In this document: piece after piece, positions 1 through 8,260 of the stretch | Layout: the number at the start of each line of letters is the position of its first letter | How positions within the stretch are numbered: the first letter of the stretch is position 1 | Assembly: GCF_026016325.1 (NCBI RefSeq) | Contig: NZ_CP087203.1 | Location: forward strand, 5,208,001 to 5,272,000 | Length of the DNA: 64,000 nt | Source: Pseudomonas sp. B21-056 | Lineage (GTDB): Bacteria > Pseudomonadota > Gammaproteobacteria > Pseudomonadales > Pseudomonadaceae | Direction of reading: 5' to 3' | The notes under the pieces: generated by a model | What the model was told of the DNA's origin: nothing | Database searches by the model: none | What the model saw: only the letters and a program-made list of their open reading frames with translations | Made by a program: the position numbers and the translations under genes

Positions 1-1
1 G

Positions 2-301
2 CCGGGTGCGTGCCTGTCCTTGCAGATGCACCACCACCGCGCCGAACACTGGATCGTGGTCAGCGGCACCGCCGAAGTGACCTGCGACGAGAACGTGTTC
101 CTGCTCACCGAAAACCAGTCGACCTACATCCCGATCGCGTCGGTCCACCGCCTGCGCAACCCGGGCAAGATCCCGCTGGAAATCATCGAAGTGCAGTCCG
201 GCAGCTACCTGGGCGAAGACGACATCGAGCGCTTCGAAGACATCTACGGTCGCTCCACCCCGATCGAACGCGGCGTGTCGGTGAAAACCATCGCGCAGTA
301 A
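2..301 (+). CDS. algA: Mannose-6-phosphate isomerase / mannose-1-phosphate guanylyltransferase, C-terminal end (partial)
   Basis: The reading frame is open from the left edge, so only the last ~99 residues are present. They form the type II phosphomannose isomerase cupin: a metal-binding [10 protein letters not shown] stretch near residue 8, then the ENQSTYIP and [12 protein letters not shown] segments and the family ending [18 protein letters not shown]. The full enzyme interconverts fructose-6-P and mannose-6-P and makes GDP-mannose for alginate or other exopolysaccharide. Wording of the cupin is closer to AlgA than to PslB as I remember them, but the upstream alginate genes are outside the window, so the symbol is an inference. 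It ends at TAA and is followed by a strong terminator. Confidence 0.8.
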   Translation, partial: PGACLSLQMHHHRAEHWIVVSGTAEVTCDENVFLLTENQSTYIPIASVHRLRNPGKIPLEIIEVQSGSYLGEDDIERFEDIYGRSTPIERGVSVKTIAQ

Positions 302-328
302 CAACCGGCGGTAAGAGGTTCCACCACC

Positions 329-368
329 AACCCACTGCGTCCCCTATCCGCAGTGGGTTGGTTTTTTT
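329..368 (+). terminator. Rho-independent terminator after algA
   Basis: An 11-bp perfect stem (329-339 with 349-359, core CCCACTGCG / CGCAGTGGG) has a 9-base loop and is followed by GGTTTTTTT. The T tract touches the stop codon of the convergent RHS gene, so the two genes meet tail to tail with almost no space. Confidence 0.9.
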
Positions 369-3070
369 CAGACTTTCAGCGGCCTTTTGGTACTGAACTT
401 CAGATCTCGCCACTTCAGCTTGGAAGTCGGTACAAGAGAGCTGTCCAATTCGATTGCCCGACCCAGTCTCGCTGCTGCGATGAAGCGATGATGACCGTCC
501 TTCAGGGTAATGACTTTTGCACCACTGTCGTAGGCGAAGGTAGGCGTTCCCAAGCCGACCTTGAGCGCCGTTGGATCTTTCGCCTTGATCAAGGCCACTG
601 CCCTCTCACGTTCCGCGCCTTCCAGGACGTGAAATTTCTCGTACTCTTCGATCCCTTCTTCATTGGCCCAGTCCTGACTGGGAAGCAGTTCATACCCTGT
701 CGGCCATTGGGGTAGCCTTTTCCCTTCGACCAATTCGAATTTCCTGTGGAACACCACGGTCAGCCGATCTACCGTTACTTCCATCCGATTCCTGACAATC
801 GTTGCCTTTTTGAAACTGATCGAAACGTCGCCGGTTGATAACTCACCCGCCTGCCCCTCTTTTTGCTCTTGTGCAAAACCCTCGCTTGCGCTGGCCAGCG
901 GTTTCAAATCCGCAGGTAGGCGCCTACCAAACATGGGCACCGATACGGACGGCGGCTTTTCAGTCGGGGGAAGGGTGTTGGTTCGCCCGGGGGGCTCAGT
1001 CGAAGTCCTGGTTGCACCGAACATGGCGGCCCGAGCTCTTACTGAGTTTTCTTTCTTCTCCTCCGGTGGAGGTTCCACGCCATCGAGTCTCCCTCTCGTA
1101 CGGCCGTCGGTATCCAGGAACGTGGCTGGATTATTTCCCACCATCGCGTAAACATTCAGACCATCCACACTCCCCGCCGGGTCAGGATTCAGCCAACGCT
1201 GCAACCACGGTACGTAGTACCTGAAACCATAGGCATAAAGCCCCGTCGCATCCCGCTCCTTACCCGAGTATCGGACAGTCTTGTAACCCACCTCGATCGC
1301 ATCCTCCCCCGCCAGGAACGCCGTCTCGCCGAAGGGGTAGAAGTGTTCCCGGCTGATGATCCGCCCGTCGTGGTCAAGCTCAAGGCTGATCGAACCCAAG
1401 TGGTCGGAAAAACCATACCGATAGTGGTCATTCGTGCCTGAAGGCGGCGTACTTTCCCAGTGCAGTACCCGAACGCTGTTGACTCCGCCCTGGGCGGTGA
1501 TGACCTGCAGTGATTCCCCGGTGCCGCTGTCGGCGCGCAGTTCCAGCCCCGGGAGATAACGCACCTCGGCGGCGAGGGTCCGGGTTGCGGTTTGCAGTGT
1601 GCGAAGCTTGCGCACGCGCAGGCCGCTGCCATCGTAGACATAGGCCTCGCTGTCATTGAGCCCCGATTCACGCTGGATCGGAGTGACCGAGCGCAACTGG
1701 TTGCGCAAGTCCCAGGCCAGGGTCCGGCCGCCCTCCAGCACCAGGCAGTTACCCCGCGCATCGAACGCCGCAGCGATCTCCTCTTCTGTCGGCGGCACGC
1801 CGTTACGGTACGGCAGGCAACGATTGCTGTAGCGAGCCGCTTGCAACTGGCGGCCATGGTTCTGCGCCCCGACGTGGGTCAACTCCAGCAGGTTGCCGCT
1901 TGCATCATAGCGGTAGGTCTGCCGGTAGTTGCTGAGCGCGGCCGGGTCGACGCGCCCCACGGAATCAGGTCCTCGGTTCGCAGCGCCCGCCTCCCATCCG
2001 CTGGCCTCGATCAGTCGATAGAGGGTGTCATAACGGAAACGACTGATCGGGTCGATGCGCTGGTTGGCGAAGTAGCGCGTCGACAGGGCCTTGTCCTCGA
2101 TGCCCAACACGTTGCCCATGGGGTCGTAGGCATAGACCAGGTGTTGCAACGACTGACCGGCACGCCGGACATGGCGCTCCATCAGCCATCCGTCTTCAGG
2201 GGCGTAAGTCAGCGTGGTCTGTACCTCGTTGCCGGCCATTTCCCGTTCGATCTGGCCCTGGGCGTTATAGTCGACCTCACTCACCAGCGACTGCCACTGG
2301 CTCTGGCCCTGTAACAGCAATTGGCTGTGGGACAGCCGGCCATCGCGGGTCAGGGCCTGACGCTGCCGATTACCCCTGGCGTCAATCTGCTCCAGCACAT
2401 CGCCCAGCGGACCAAGGCGCCACGTCGTCAAGGCGCCGTCGCCAGGCTCGAGCAGGGATTCGCGATCGGCTTCCGACGCCGGCCAGTCCGGCATGGCCCC
2501 ATCCAGGCTGAAACGACGGTTCAGGACAAGGCTTTGGCCTGTCAGCGCAAAGGATTCCAGCAGCAAGGTACCCGCCGGGTCATCGTGACGGATCAATTGC
2601 CCATATTGATTGAAATCGTGGTTGCCCTGGCCCGGAGCGCCATACTTCATACGTTCGACACAGGCGCGCGGTTGCCCGCTGCCTTGTTCGAACACCGCCA
2701 CCGGACGGAGCGAATCGTCGTAGATCACGTCGCGCTGCGTACCCCGCCCATCCCAGCCCCGCAAGCTTTCACCGGCGAGCCCAGGCAGATCGAGTTGCTG
2801 GCCCGCATCGACGCTGATCGCAAGCAGCACGACACCGGACAGCGAATACACCGTCGAGAGACTGGCAGGCGTCGCCGCATCGTCCTGTTGCAGGGCCCAC
2901 AATCGTGGATCCCACTGCTTGACCTCGCGTCCGGCCAGGTCGAAAAGGCTGCGGTTGACCCGCGATTGCGCAGGTTCCCGTTCGAGCGCACGGCAATAGT
3001 CGACCGAACGGACCGGCAGGAACCTGGGATCAACCGCAATCAGCCTCGGCGTACCGTGATCCATGCTCAT
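368..3070 (-). CDS. TccC-like RHS-repeat protein (orphan Tc-toxin C component) with variable C-terminal tip
   Basis: The protein is 900 aa. The N-terminus (IAVDPRFLPVRSVDYCR, then FDLAGREVKQWDPRL) and the middle (YFANQRIDPISRFRYDTLYRLIEASG) match the TccC family of insecticidal Tc toxins. YD/RHS repeats run through residues ~150-560. The RHS core ends at about 656 with FGETAFL, GLYAYGFRYY and DGLNVYAMVGNNP, the region where C proteins cleave themselves in characterised Tc toxins. The remaining ~244 residues are the unshared 'tip': a Pro/Arg-rich linker, then a region ending KDGHHRFIAAARLG (858-862 DGHHR), which resembles the ParB-like nuclease fold (inference). No tcA or tcB partner and no immunity gene lie in the window. 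The alternative Met at 3064 is also possible. Confidence 0.88.
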   Translation of the reverse strand: MSMDHGTPRLIAVDPRFLPVRSVDYCRALEREPAQSRVNRSLFDLAGREVKQWDPRLWALQQDDAATPASLSTVYSLSGVVLLAISVDAGQQLDLPGLAGESLRGWDGRGTQRDVIYDDSLRPVAVFEQGSGQPRACVERMKYGAPGQGNHDFNQYGQLIRHDDPAGTLLLESFALTGQSLVLNRRFSLDGAMPDWPASEADRESLLEPGDGALTTWRLGPLGDVLEQIDARGNRQRQALTRDGRLSHSQLLLQGQSQWQSLVSEVDYNAQGQIEREMAGNEVQTTLTYAPEDGWLMERHVRRAGQSLQHLVYAYDPMGNVLGIEDKALSTRYFANQRIDPISRFRYDTLYRLIEASGWEAGAANRGPDSVGRVDPAALSNYRQTYRYDASGNLLELTHVGAQNHGRQLQAARYSNRCLPYRNGVPPTEEEIAAAFDARGNCLVLEGGRTLAWDLRNQLRSVTPIQRESGLNDSEAYVYDGSGLRVRKLRTLQTATRTLAAEVRYLPGLELRADSGTGESLQVITAQGGVNSVRVLHWESTPPSGTNDHYRYGFSDHLGSISLELDHDGRIISREHFYPFGETAFLAGEDAIEVGYKTVRYSGKERDATGLYAYGFRYYVPWLQRWLNPDPAGSVDGLNVYAMVGNNPATFLDTDGRTRGRLDGVEPPPEEKKENSVRARAAMFGATRTSTEPPGRTNTLPPTEKPPSVSVPMFGRRLPADLKPLASASEGFAQEQKEGQAGELSTGDVSISFKKATIVRNRMEVTVDRLTVVFHRKFELVEGKRLPQWPTGYELLPSQDWANEEGIEEYEKFHVLEGAERERAVALIKAKDPTALKVGLGTPTFAYDSGAKVITLKDGHHRFIAAARLGRAIELDSSLVPTSKLKWRDLKFSTKRPLKV

Positions 3071-3237
3071 GCCTCGGGCCTCCTGTCATGGTGCGGTCTG
3101 CCCGACATCTAACAAGGGGTGGCCAGCGGTGACTACTGTCAGAGATAACAGTGACGACCGGTGGAGCAGGATGCAGGAGCATATCCATGCCCCGTCCCCT
3201 TCGGTAGGATGGAGCGACGGTAACGGAGGTTTTGAAC

Positions 3238-3702
3238 ATGCTTATCGGCGTCTTGCTGGTCATTACCTGGCTGATCCTGCTGCTGCGCTATCCGGCCAAG
3301 GCACTGCCGGTGTCCCTGGCAGCGTTCGTCGGCCTGGGGCTGGTCGCCGCCTGGGTGGTCTGGCAGGAAAACCGTGAAACCCGGCAACTGGCACGCCTGG
3401 AGCTGCGCATTACCTACGCCCCCGAACGCTGCCCCGCCGACCGCCCGCTGTTGCTGAACATGAACAACGGCAACGACGTACCGTTGGTTGAGCTGCGCTG
3501 GCGAATCGCGGCCTATGCCCCCGGCGATACCATCAACCTGGCCGACACGCCCTACAGCGCACCGCGCTACCGGGGCCCCGGCCATTTGCAGGCGGGCAAG
3601 GACTGGCAGGATTGCCTGCCCCTGCCGTCCCTGCGACCCGGCTACCGCCCGCAGTCCCTGGAGTTTCGCGCCGAGCGATTGCAGGGTAGTTTTTCCGACT
3701 GA
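3238..3702 (+). CDS. Small conserved membrane protein, function unknown
   Basis: The protein is 154 aa. The ATG at 3238 is chosen because GGAGG at 3225-3229 sits 8 bases upstream; an in-frame TTG at 3232 would be too close. Two hydrophobic helices occupy residues ~1-16 and ~22-41, then a soluble domain of ~110 residues contains an NMNNGNDVPLVELRW beta-strand-like stretch and two cysteines (residues ~65 and ~125). I recognise it only as a Pseudomonas conserved hypothetical, sometimes loosely labelled multidrug transporter, for which the sequence gives no support. It lies 36 bases before the SDR gene and may be co-transcribed with it. Confidence 0.75.
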   Translation: MLIGVLLVITWLILLLRYPAKALPVSLAAFVGLGLVAAWVVWQENRETRQLARLELRITYAPERCPADRPLLLNMNNGNDVPLVELRWRIAAYAPGDTINLADTPYSAPRYRGPGHLQAGKDWQDCLPLPSLRPGYRPQSLEFRAERLQGSFSD

Positions 3703-3738
3703 TCCCCGTCTCTACTTTTTCTGCACAAGGAACGCGCC

Positions 3739-4563
3739 ATGCCCGTTGCGTTGATTACCGGATGTTCCAGCGGCATCGGCCGCGCCCTCGCCGATGCGTT
3801 CAAGGCCGCCGGATTCCAGGTCTGGGCCAGTGCCCGCAAAGCCGAGGACGTCGCCCAACTCAGCGCCGCCGGGTTCACCGCGGTGCAATTGGACGTGAAC
3901 GATGGCCCGGCGCTGGCGCAATTGAGCGAACGGATCAACCAGCAGCACGGCGGTCTCGATGTGCTGATCAATAACGCCGGTTACGGTGCCATGGGTCCGC
4001 TGCTGGACGGTGGCGTGCCGGCCCTGCAACGGCAGTTCGAAACCAATGTGTTCGCCATCGTCGGCGTGACCCGGGCGTTGTTCCCGGTACTGCGCCAGGC
4101 CAAGGGGCTGGTGGTGAATATCGGCAGTGTTTCCGGTGTGCTGGTGACACCGTTCGCCGGCGCGTACTGCGCCTCGAAGGCCGCCGTGCATGCCTTGAGC
4201 GATGCGCTGCGCATGGAACTGGCGCCCTTCGGCATCCGCGTGATGGAGGTGCAGCCCGGCGCCATTGCCTCGAGCTTTGCGACAAACGCCGGGCATGAAG
4301 CCGAACAGTTGATCCACGAACAATCGCCCTGGTGGCCCCTGCGCGACGGCATCCGCGCCCGGGCCAAGGCCTCCCAGGACAACCCCACCCCAGCCAGCGA
4401 ATTCGCCACCGGGCTGCTCAACGCCGTGCAACAACCCAGGCCACCACGCCTGCTGCGCCTGGGCAACGGCAGCCGGGCGTTGCCGTTGATGGCGGGATTA
4501 CTACCCAAGGGGTTACTGGAAAAAGGCTTGATGAAACGGTTCGGGCTGGGTGGGTCGCTGTGA
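3739..4563 (+). CDS. Short-chain dehydrogenase/reductase (classical SDR)
   Basis: The protein is 274 aa and cytoplasmic. It has the nucleotide-binding TGCSSGIG at residues 8-15, NNAG near residue 77, a catalytic Ser in the NIGSVSG strand near 126, and YCASK near 140-144, so the Ser-Tyr-Lys triad is complete. The family oxidises or reduces alcohols and ketones with NAD(P)H; the substrate cannot be read from the sequence. AAGGAA precedes the ATG by ~6 bases. After the stop codon a tandem REP array begins, with no clear terminator in between. Confidence 0.88.
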   Translation: MPVALITGCSSGIGRALADAFKAAGFQVWASARKAEDVAQLSAAGFTAVQLDVNDGPALAQLSERINQQHGGLDVLINNAGYGAMGPLLDGGVPALQRQFETNVFAIVGVTRALFPVLRQAKGLVVNIGSVSGVLVTPFAGAYCASKAAVHALSDALRMELAPFGIRVMEVQPGAIASSFATNAGHEAEQLIHEQSPWWPLRDGIRARAKASQDNPTPASEFATGLLNAVQQPRPPRLLRLGNGSRALPLMAGLLPKGLLEKGLMKRFGLGGSL

Positions 4564-4600
4564 TCGAAATGGCATGGCCCCGACGGGGATCATCTACAAC

Positions 4601-4979
4601 TGATCCACCGCCATCGCGAGCAGGCTCGCTCCCACAGGGGATTCGGGGTGCATACAGGTTTCTCGGTCAGACACAGAACATTGTGGGAGCGAGCCTGCTC
4701 GCGATGGCGTCGCCACAGTCAACATCTTCATCGACTGACCCACCGCTTTCGCGAGCAAGCTCGCTCCCACAGGGGATTCGGGGTGCACACAGGTTTCTCG
4801 GTCTGACACAGAACATTGTGGGAGCGAGCCTGCTCGCGATGGCGTCGCCACAGTCAACATCTTCATCGACTGACCCACCGCTTTCGCGAGCAAGCTCGCC
4901 CCCACAGGGGATTCGGGGTGCACACAGGTTTCTCGGTCAGACACAAAACATTGTGGGGCTCGCTCCCACAGGGGATTCA
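4601..4979. repeat. Tandem REP array, 135-bp unit, nearly three copies
   Basis: This fills the 430-base gap between the SDR gene and the efflux operon. Units begin at 4601, 4736 and 4871, exactly 135 bases apart (TGAYCCACCG starts). Each unit holds two inverted REP sequences (GCGAGCARGCTCGCYCCCAC and its complement) around a shared spacer that includes GGGGATTCGGGGTGCA (4637, 4772, 4907). The third unit is cut short near 4950 and joined to another REP half. Near-identity between units points to recent duplication. Confidence 0.92.
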
Positions 4980-4993
4980 TGGCGTCCTCAGCC

Positions 4994-5857
4994 TCAACTG
5001 CCGGCCTGGGGCTCGACCACCACCGTGCAGGTCATCCCCGCCGCCAGCAGCACGCCGTCCGGCACTTCGTCGAGATGAACCCGCACCGGCACCCGCTGGG
5101 CCAGGCGCACCCAGTTGAAGGTCGGGTTCACGTCGGCGATCAACTCGCGGCTGACCGGGTTGTCGCGGTCGTAGATCCCGCGGGAGATGCTTTCCACATG
5201 GCCCTTGAGCACCTCGCCGCTCATCAACTGCAACTGTGCCGGGTCACCGATCCGCACCTTGGGCAGCTTGGTTTCCTCGAAGAAGCCATAGACCCAGAAC
5301 GAATTCATATCGACCAGCGCCATCTTCGCTTCGCCGATGCGCGCATAGTCGCCGCGGTGCACGTTGAGGTTGGTGACGTAGCCATCCACGGCAGCGCGAA
5401 CTTCAGTGCGCGACAGGTTCAATTCGGCCGCCTCCAGTTGCGCCTGGGCCTGCTGGTAATCGGCCAACGCCGAATCGGCGATGTTGCTGGCGTCGTCGCG
5501 GTTTTCCCGGGAGATCACCAGGCTGTCCAGGTCCGCGCGCCGGTGCGCATTGACCTTGCGCATCTCCCAGGTGGCCTTGCGCGATGCCACCAGGGACTGC
5601 GCCTGCTTGACCGCGATGCGGTAATGCTCGGGGTCGATGCGCATCAGCAGGTCACCCTGTTTCACCCGCTGATTGTCACGCACCGGCACGTCCACCACCT
5701 CGCCACTGACATCGGCGGCGACGTTGATGATGTCGGCGCGTACCCGGCCATCGCGAGTCCAGGGGGTATTCATGTAGTGCACCCACAGCGCACGACCGAT
5801 CCACAGCGCCAGGGCCAGCACCAGCAGCGTCGCAAGCAGGCTGAAAAACTTTTTCAT
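4994..5857 (-). CDS. HlyD-family periplasmic adaptor of an AaeAB-type efflux system
   Basis: The protein is 287 aa with one N-terminal membrane anchor (~5-25), a biotinyl-lipoyl half (VAADVSGEVVDVPV, ~47-60), a helical hairpin (~85-150), the second lipoyl half (RAAVDGYVTNLNV) and a beta-barrel with FFEETKLPKVRIG. This is the adaptor that bridges an inner-membrane FUSC pump and an outer-membrane factor, as AaeA does for hydroxybenzoate export in E. coli. It is the last gene of a four-gene minus-strand operon, 10 bases after the DUF1656 gene. Substrate is inferred only by family. Confidence 0.9.
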   Translation of the reverse strand: MKKFFSLLATLLVLALALWIGRALWVHYMNTPWTRDGRVRADIINVAADVSGEVVDVPVRDNQRVKQGDLLMRIDPEHYRIAVKQAQSLVASRKATWEMRKVNAHRRADLDSLVISRENRDDASNIADSALADYQQAQAQLEAAELNLSRTEVRAAVDGYVTNLNVHRGDYARIGEAKMALVDMNSFWVYGFFEETKLPKVRIGDPAQLQLMSGEVLKGHVESISRGIYDRDNPVSRELIADVNPTFNWVRLAQRVPVRVHLDEVPDGVLLAAGMTCTVVVEPQAGS

Positions 5858-5867
5858 TGCATCGATC

Positions 5868-6068
5868 TCAACGGTAGACCGTCAGCGCCAGCGCGCCGAA
5901 CAGGCAGGTAAACAGACTCAGGCGCAGCAGCGCCGGGTGCCAGAAGAAGCGATACAGGTCCAGCCCCGACAGGAAGCGATCCAGGGCCCAGGCCAGCGCC
6001 GCGGCGAGGAAAAACAGCAAGGTCAGGGTGGGCATGTACACGCCATGGAAGGCGATTTCACGGGGCAT
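5868..6068 (-). CDS. DUF1656 / AaeX-type small membrane protein
   Basis: The protein is 66 aa with two hydrophobic helices (~12-30 and ~44-63) and the family opening MPREIAFHGVYMP. It overlaps the end of the FUSC pump gene by 11 bases and is followed after 10 bases by the adaptor gene. DUF1656 proteins accompany FUSC-adaptor pairs almost always; their exact role is not established. Confidence 0.9.
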   Translation of the reverse strand: MPREIAFHGVYMPTLTLLFFLAAALAWALDRFLSGLDLYRFFWHPALLRLSLFTCLFGALALTVYR

Positions 6069-8250
6069 GTTGACGGTCCTGGGGCAGCGCAGCGGCGAAG
6101 GCCGCCATGGGCGATTGCGGGTCCAACAGCGAAGTGCGGATGAAATGCAGGTAGCTCTTCACCCGGCGCAGGGCCGAGGTGTCGAAATGCGCGGCGAACG
6201 GTTCATCGGTGGCCTGCACGCGACAGATGGCCTGGTCCACCGCCACCAGTGCACGCTCCAGATTGCTCTGGCTCGGCTGGCGGAACAGCCGCACCAGCGC
6301 CCGTCCCATCAGGCGGATGGCCTGGCGCCACGGCTGGCTCTCGGCATAGGCCGGGTGCACCGGCAGGATCGCCTGCTCCTTGCGCAACTCGATAATCCCG
6401 TGACCGACCTCCAGCACTACGAACATCCAGCGCAACAGGTCCCGTTGCACCTCGGGTTGTCCCGCCGCCAACCCGTAGGCCTGGTGCAACAGGTCGCGGG
6501 TGCGGCTCTCGAAGCCCGACGCCAGCCCCTTGAGCCTGCCGCTGATGGCAAACACCACTTGCTCGCGCAGATCCTGTTCGAGGCGGCGCCACAGCCAACG
6601 GCTGTTGGGCGGCAGGATGATCGCCCCGGCGGCCGCGCACACCAGCATGCCGAGGATCATCGCAAGGTAATCGTTGATAAAGGCGTAGGGGTTGTACACC
6701 GTCAGGTTGTCGGGCACCGAGCCCGTGCAGAAAAAGATCAGCAACCCAAGCCCGACCCCGGCGTATTGCGGCCGGGAACTGAGGAACGAGCCAAACATGA
6801 TCACCGGCGCCAACATCACGCAGAGCAACGGGAACCCGTCGATCAGCGGAAAGATGAAGAACATCTCGACGAATCCTACCAGCGCCCCGAGCAACGTCCC
6901 GCAAGCCATCTGGAAGGCCATGTGCTTGGGGTTCGGCGTGGCCGCCGACAAACCCACCGTGGCGGCGGCGATCATCGTCATGGTCGCGCCGCTCGGCCAG
7001 GCCGTGGCAACCCAATAGCTGCCCAGCACCAGCAGGATGAAGCCGGCGCGCAACCCCGAAGCCGCGGCAGACAGCCAATTGGTCTGCGATACGAACGGCT
7101 CGTCCCAACGCTCGCGCTCGTGACGGTGCTCGGCCAGGGACGCATGGGTCAAGGCGTAACCGTGCAGATCATCGACGAAGCGATAGAGCAATTCACAGGC
7201 GGTGTGGAAATCCAGCCACTGCGCGTCGCTCGGGTCTGTTGCCTGGAACACCGCCCGCCACTGGCGGACCTGTGCCGGCAAATCCGCCTTGTAGCGGGCC
7301 AGGGCTTCGGCCAGACGCGCCGCGTCCAGGTCGGTCAAGGCCCGCCCGCTGAAGCCGTCCAGCAATTCGGCGAGGTTCTGCAGGCCGGGTTTGATGGCGT
7401 CCACCCCATGATCGACGGCACTGGCTCGCAGGCGCTCGAGCAACTGGTGCAAGGCATTGAAGCGCGTGGTGATGCCCATGAACTCACTGTTCAGACGGTT
7501 GAGCCGACCATTGCGCCGACGCATGTGCGGGTCTTCGAATACCGTCACGCTGCGCAGGCTCTCCAGGCCCACGGCCTCGGCAATGAAACGCACGTTGGCG
7601 GCCTCGAATGCATCCCGCTGGCTGCGCCCGCGCAAACCATCGGTGACGAACAGCGCGAACACCCCAAAGCGCTGGTACAAGGCGTTGCGCATGGCCGCGC
7701 TGGCGGTTTGCGGCAGGATCGCGGCACTGACCAGGGTGGCACAGAGAATGCCCAGGGAAATCTCCAGCACCCGCCAGAGCGCCGCCATGAACGCCCCTTC
7801 CGGATGGGCCAGGGCCGGCAGGCCGATCATCGCCGCGGTGTAGCCGGCCAGCACAAAACCGTAGGCCCGGAAGTTGCGATAACGCGCCGCGCCCGCCGTG
7901 CAGACACCGACCCAGAGGGTCAGGCAGCCCAAGAACCATTCGGTGTTCTGGGCGAACAGCGCGATCAGCGCCACCATCACCGCCGAACCGACCAGCGTGC
8001 CAAGAAAACGGTAGAAACTCTTGGCGAACACCTGGCCACTCTGGGGCTGCATGACGATGAACACGGTGATCATGGCGGTGCGCGGTTGCGGCAGCTCCAG
8101 GCGCATCGCCAGCCACAACGTCAGGAACGCGGCGAACAACACCTTGAAGATGTAGACCCAGGTCACCCCATCGCTGCGGGCCCAGTCGAAGAAACCGCGG
8201 CGCCATTCGAGGCGGTGGAGCCAGCGTACCGGGGTCATCAAAGAGGTCAT
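6058..8250 (-). CDS. FUSC-family inner-membrane efflux pump (AaeB type)
   Basis: The protein is 730 aa. An N-terminal block of about six membrane helices (~30-190, including LWLAMRLELPQPRTAMITVFIVMQ) is followed by a soluble region (~200-360) and a second membrane block (~375-520), then a C-terminal cytoplasmic part. This doubled layout and length fit AaeB/FUSC transporters that export aromatic carboxylic acids or similar compounds. It starts 10 bases after the outer-membrane factor gene and overlaps the DUF1656 gene. A divergent LysR gene next to the operon suggests control by an aromatic inducer, as with AaeR (inference). Confidence 0.92.
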   Translation of the reverse strand: MTSLMTPVRWLHRLEWRRGFFDWARSDGVTWVYIFKVLFAAFLTLWLAMRLELPQPRTAMITVFIVMQPQSGQVFAKSFYRFLGTLVGSAVMVALIALFAQNTEWFLGCLTLWVGVCTAGAARYRNFRAYGFVLAGYTAAMIGLPALAHPEGAFMAALWRVLEISLGILCATLVSAAILPQTASAAMRNALYQRFGVFALFVTDGLRGRSQRDAFEAANVRFIAEAVGLESLRSVTVFEDPHMRRRNGRLNRLNSEFMGITTRFNALHQLLERLRASAVDHGVDAIKPGLQNLAELLDGFSGRALTDLDAARLAEALARYKADLPAQVRQWRAVFQATDPSDAQWLDFHTACELLYRFVDDLHGYALTHASLAEHRHERERWDEPFVSQTNWLSAAASGLRAGFILLVLGSYWVATAWPSGATMTMIAAATVGLSAATPNPKHMAFQMACGTLLGALVGFVEMFFIFPLIDGFPLLCVMLAPVIMFGSFLSSRPQYAGVGLGLLIFFCTGSVPDNLTVYNPYAFINDYLAMILGMLVCAAAGAIILPPNSRWLWRRLEQDLREQVVFAISGRLKGLASGFESRTRDLLHQAYGLAAGQPEVQRDLLRWMFVVLEVGHGIIELRKEQAILPVHPAYAESQPWRQAIRLMGRALVRLFRQPSQSNLERALVAVDQAICRVQATDEPFAAHFDTSALRRVKSYLHFIRTSLLDPQSPMAAFAAALPQDRQHAP

Positions 8251-8260
8251 GAATGGGCAC

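Noticed and set aside
302..367. Immunity gene for the RHS protein downstream of its stop
   Set aside because: Only the algA terminator fits in the space; no start codon with a usable frame exists there.
4601..4979. Regular spacing suggested a CRISPR array
   Set aside because: The 135-bp units repeat entirely, spacers included, and consist of REP sequences; no cas genes are nearby.
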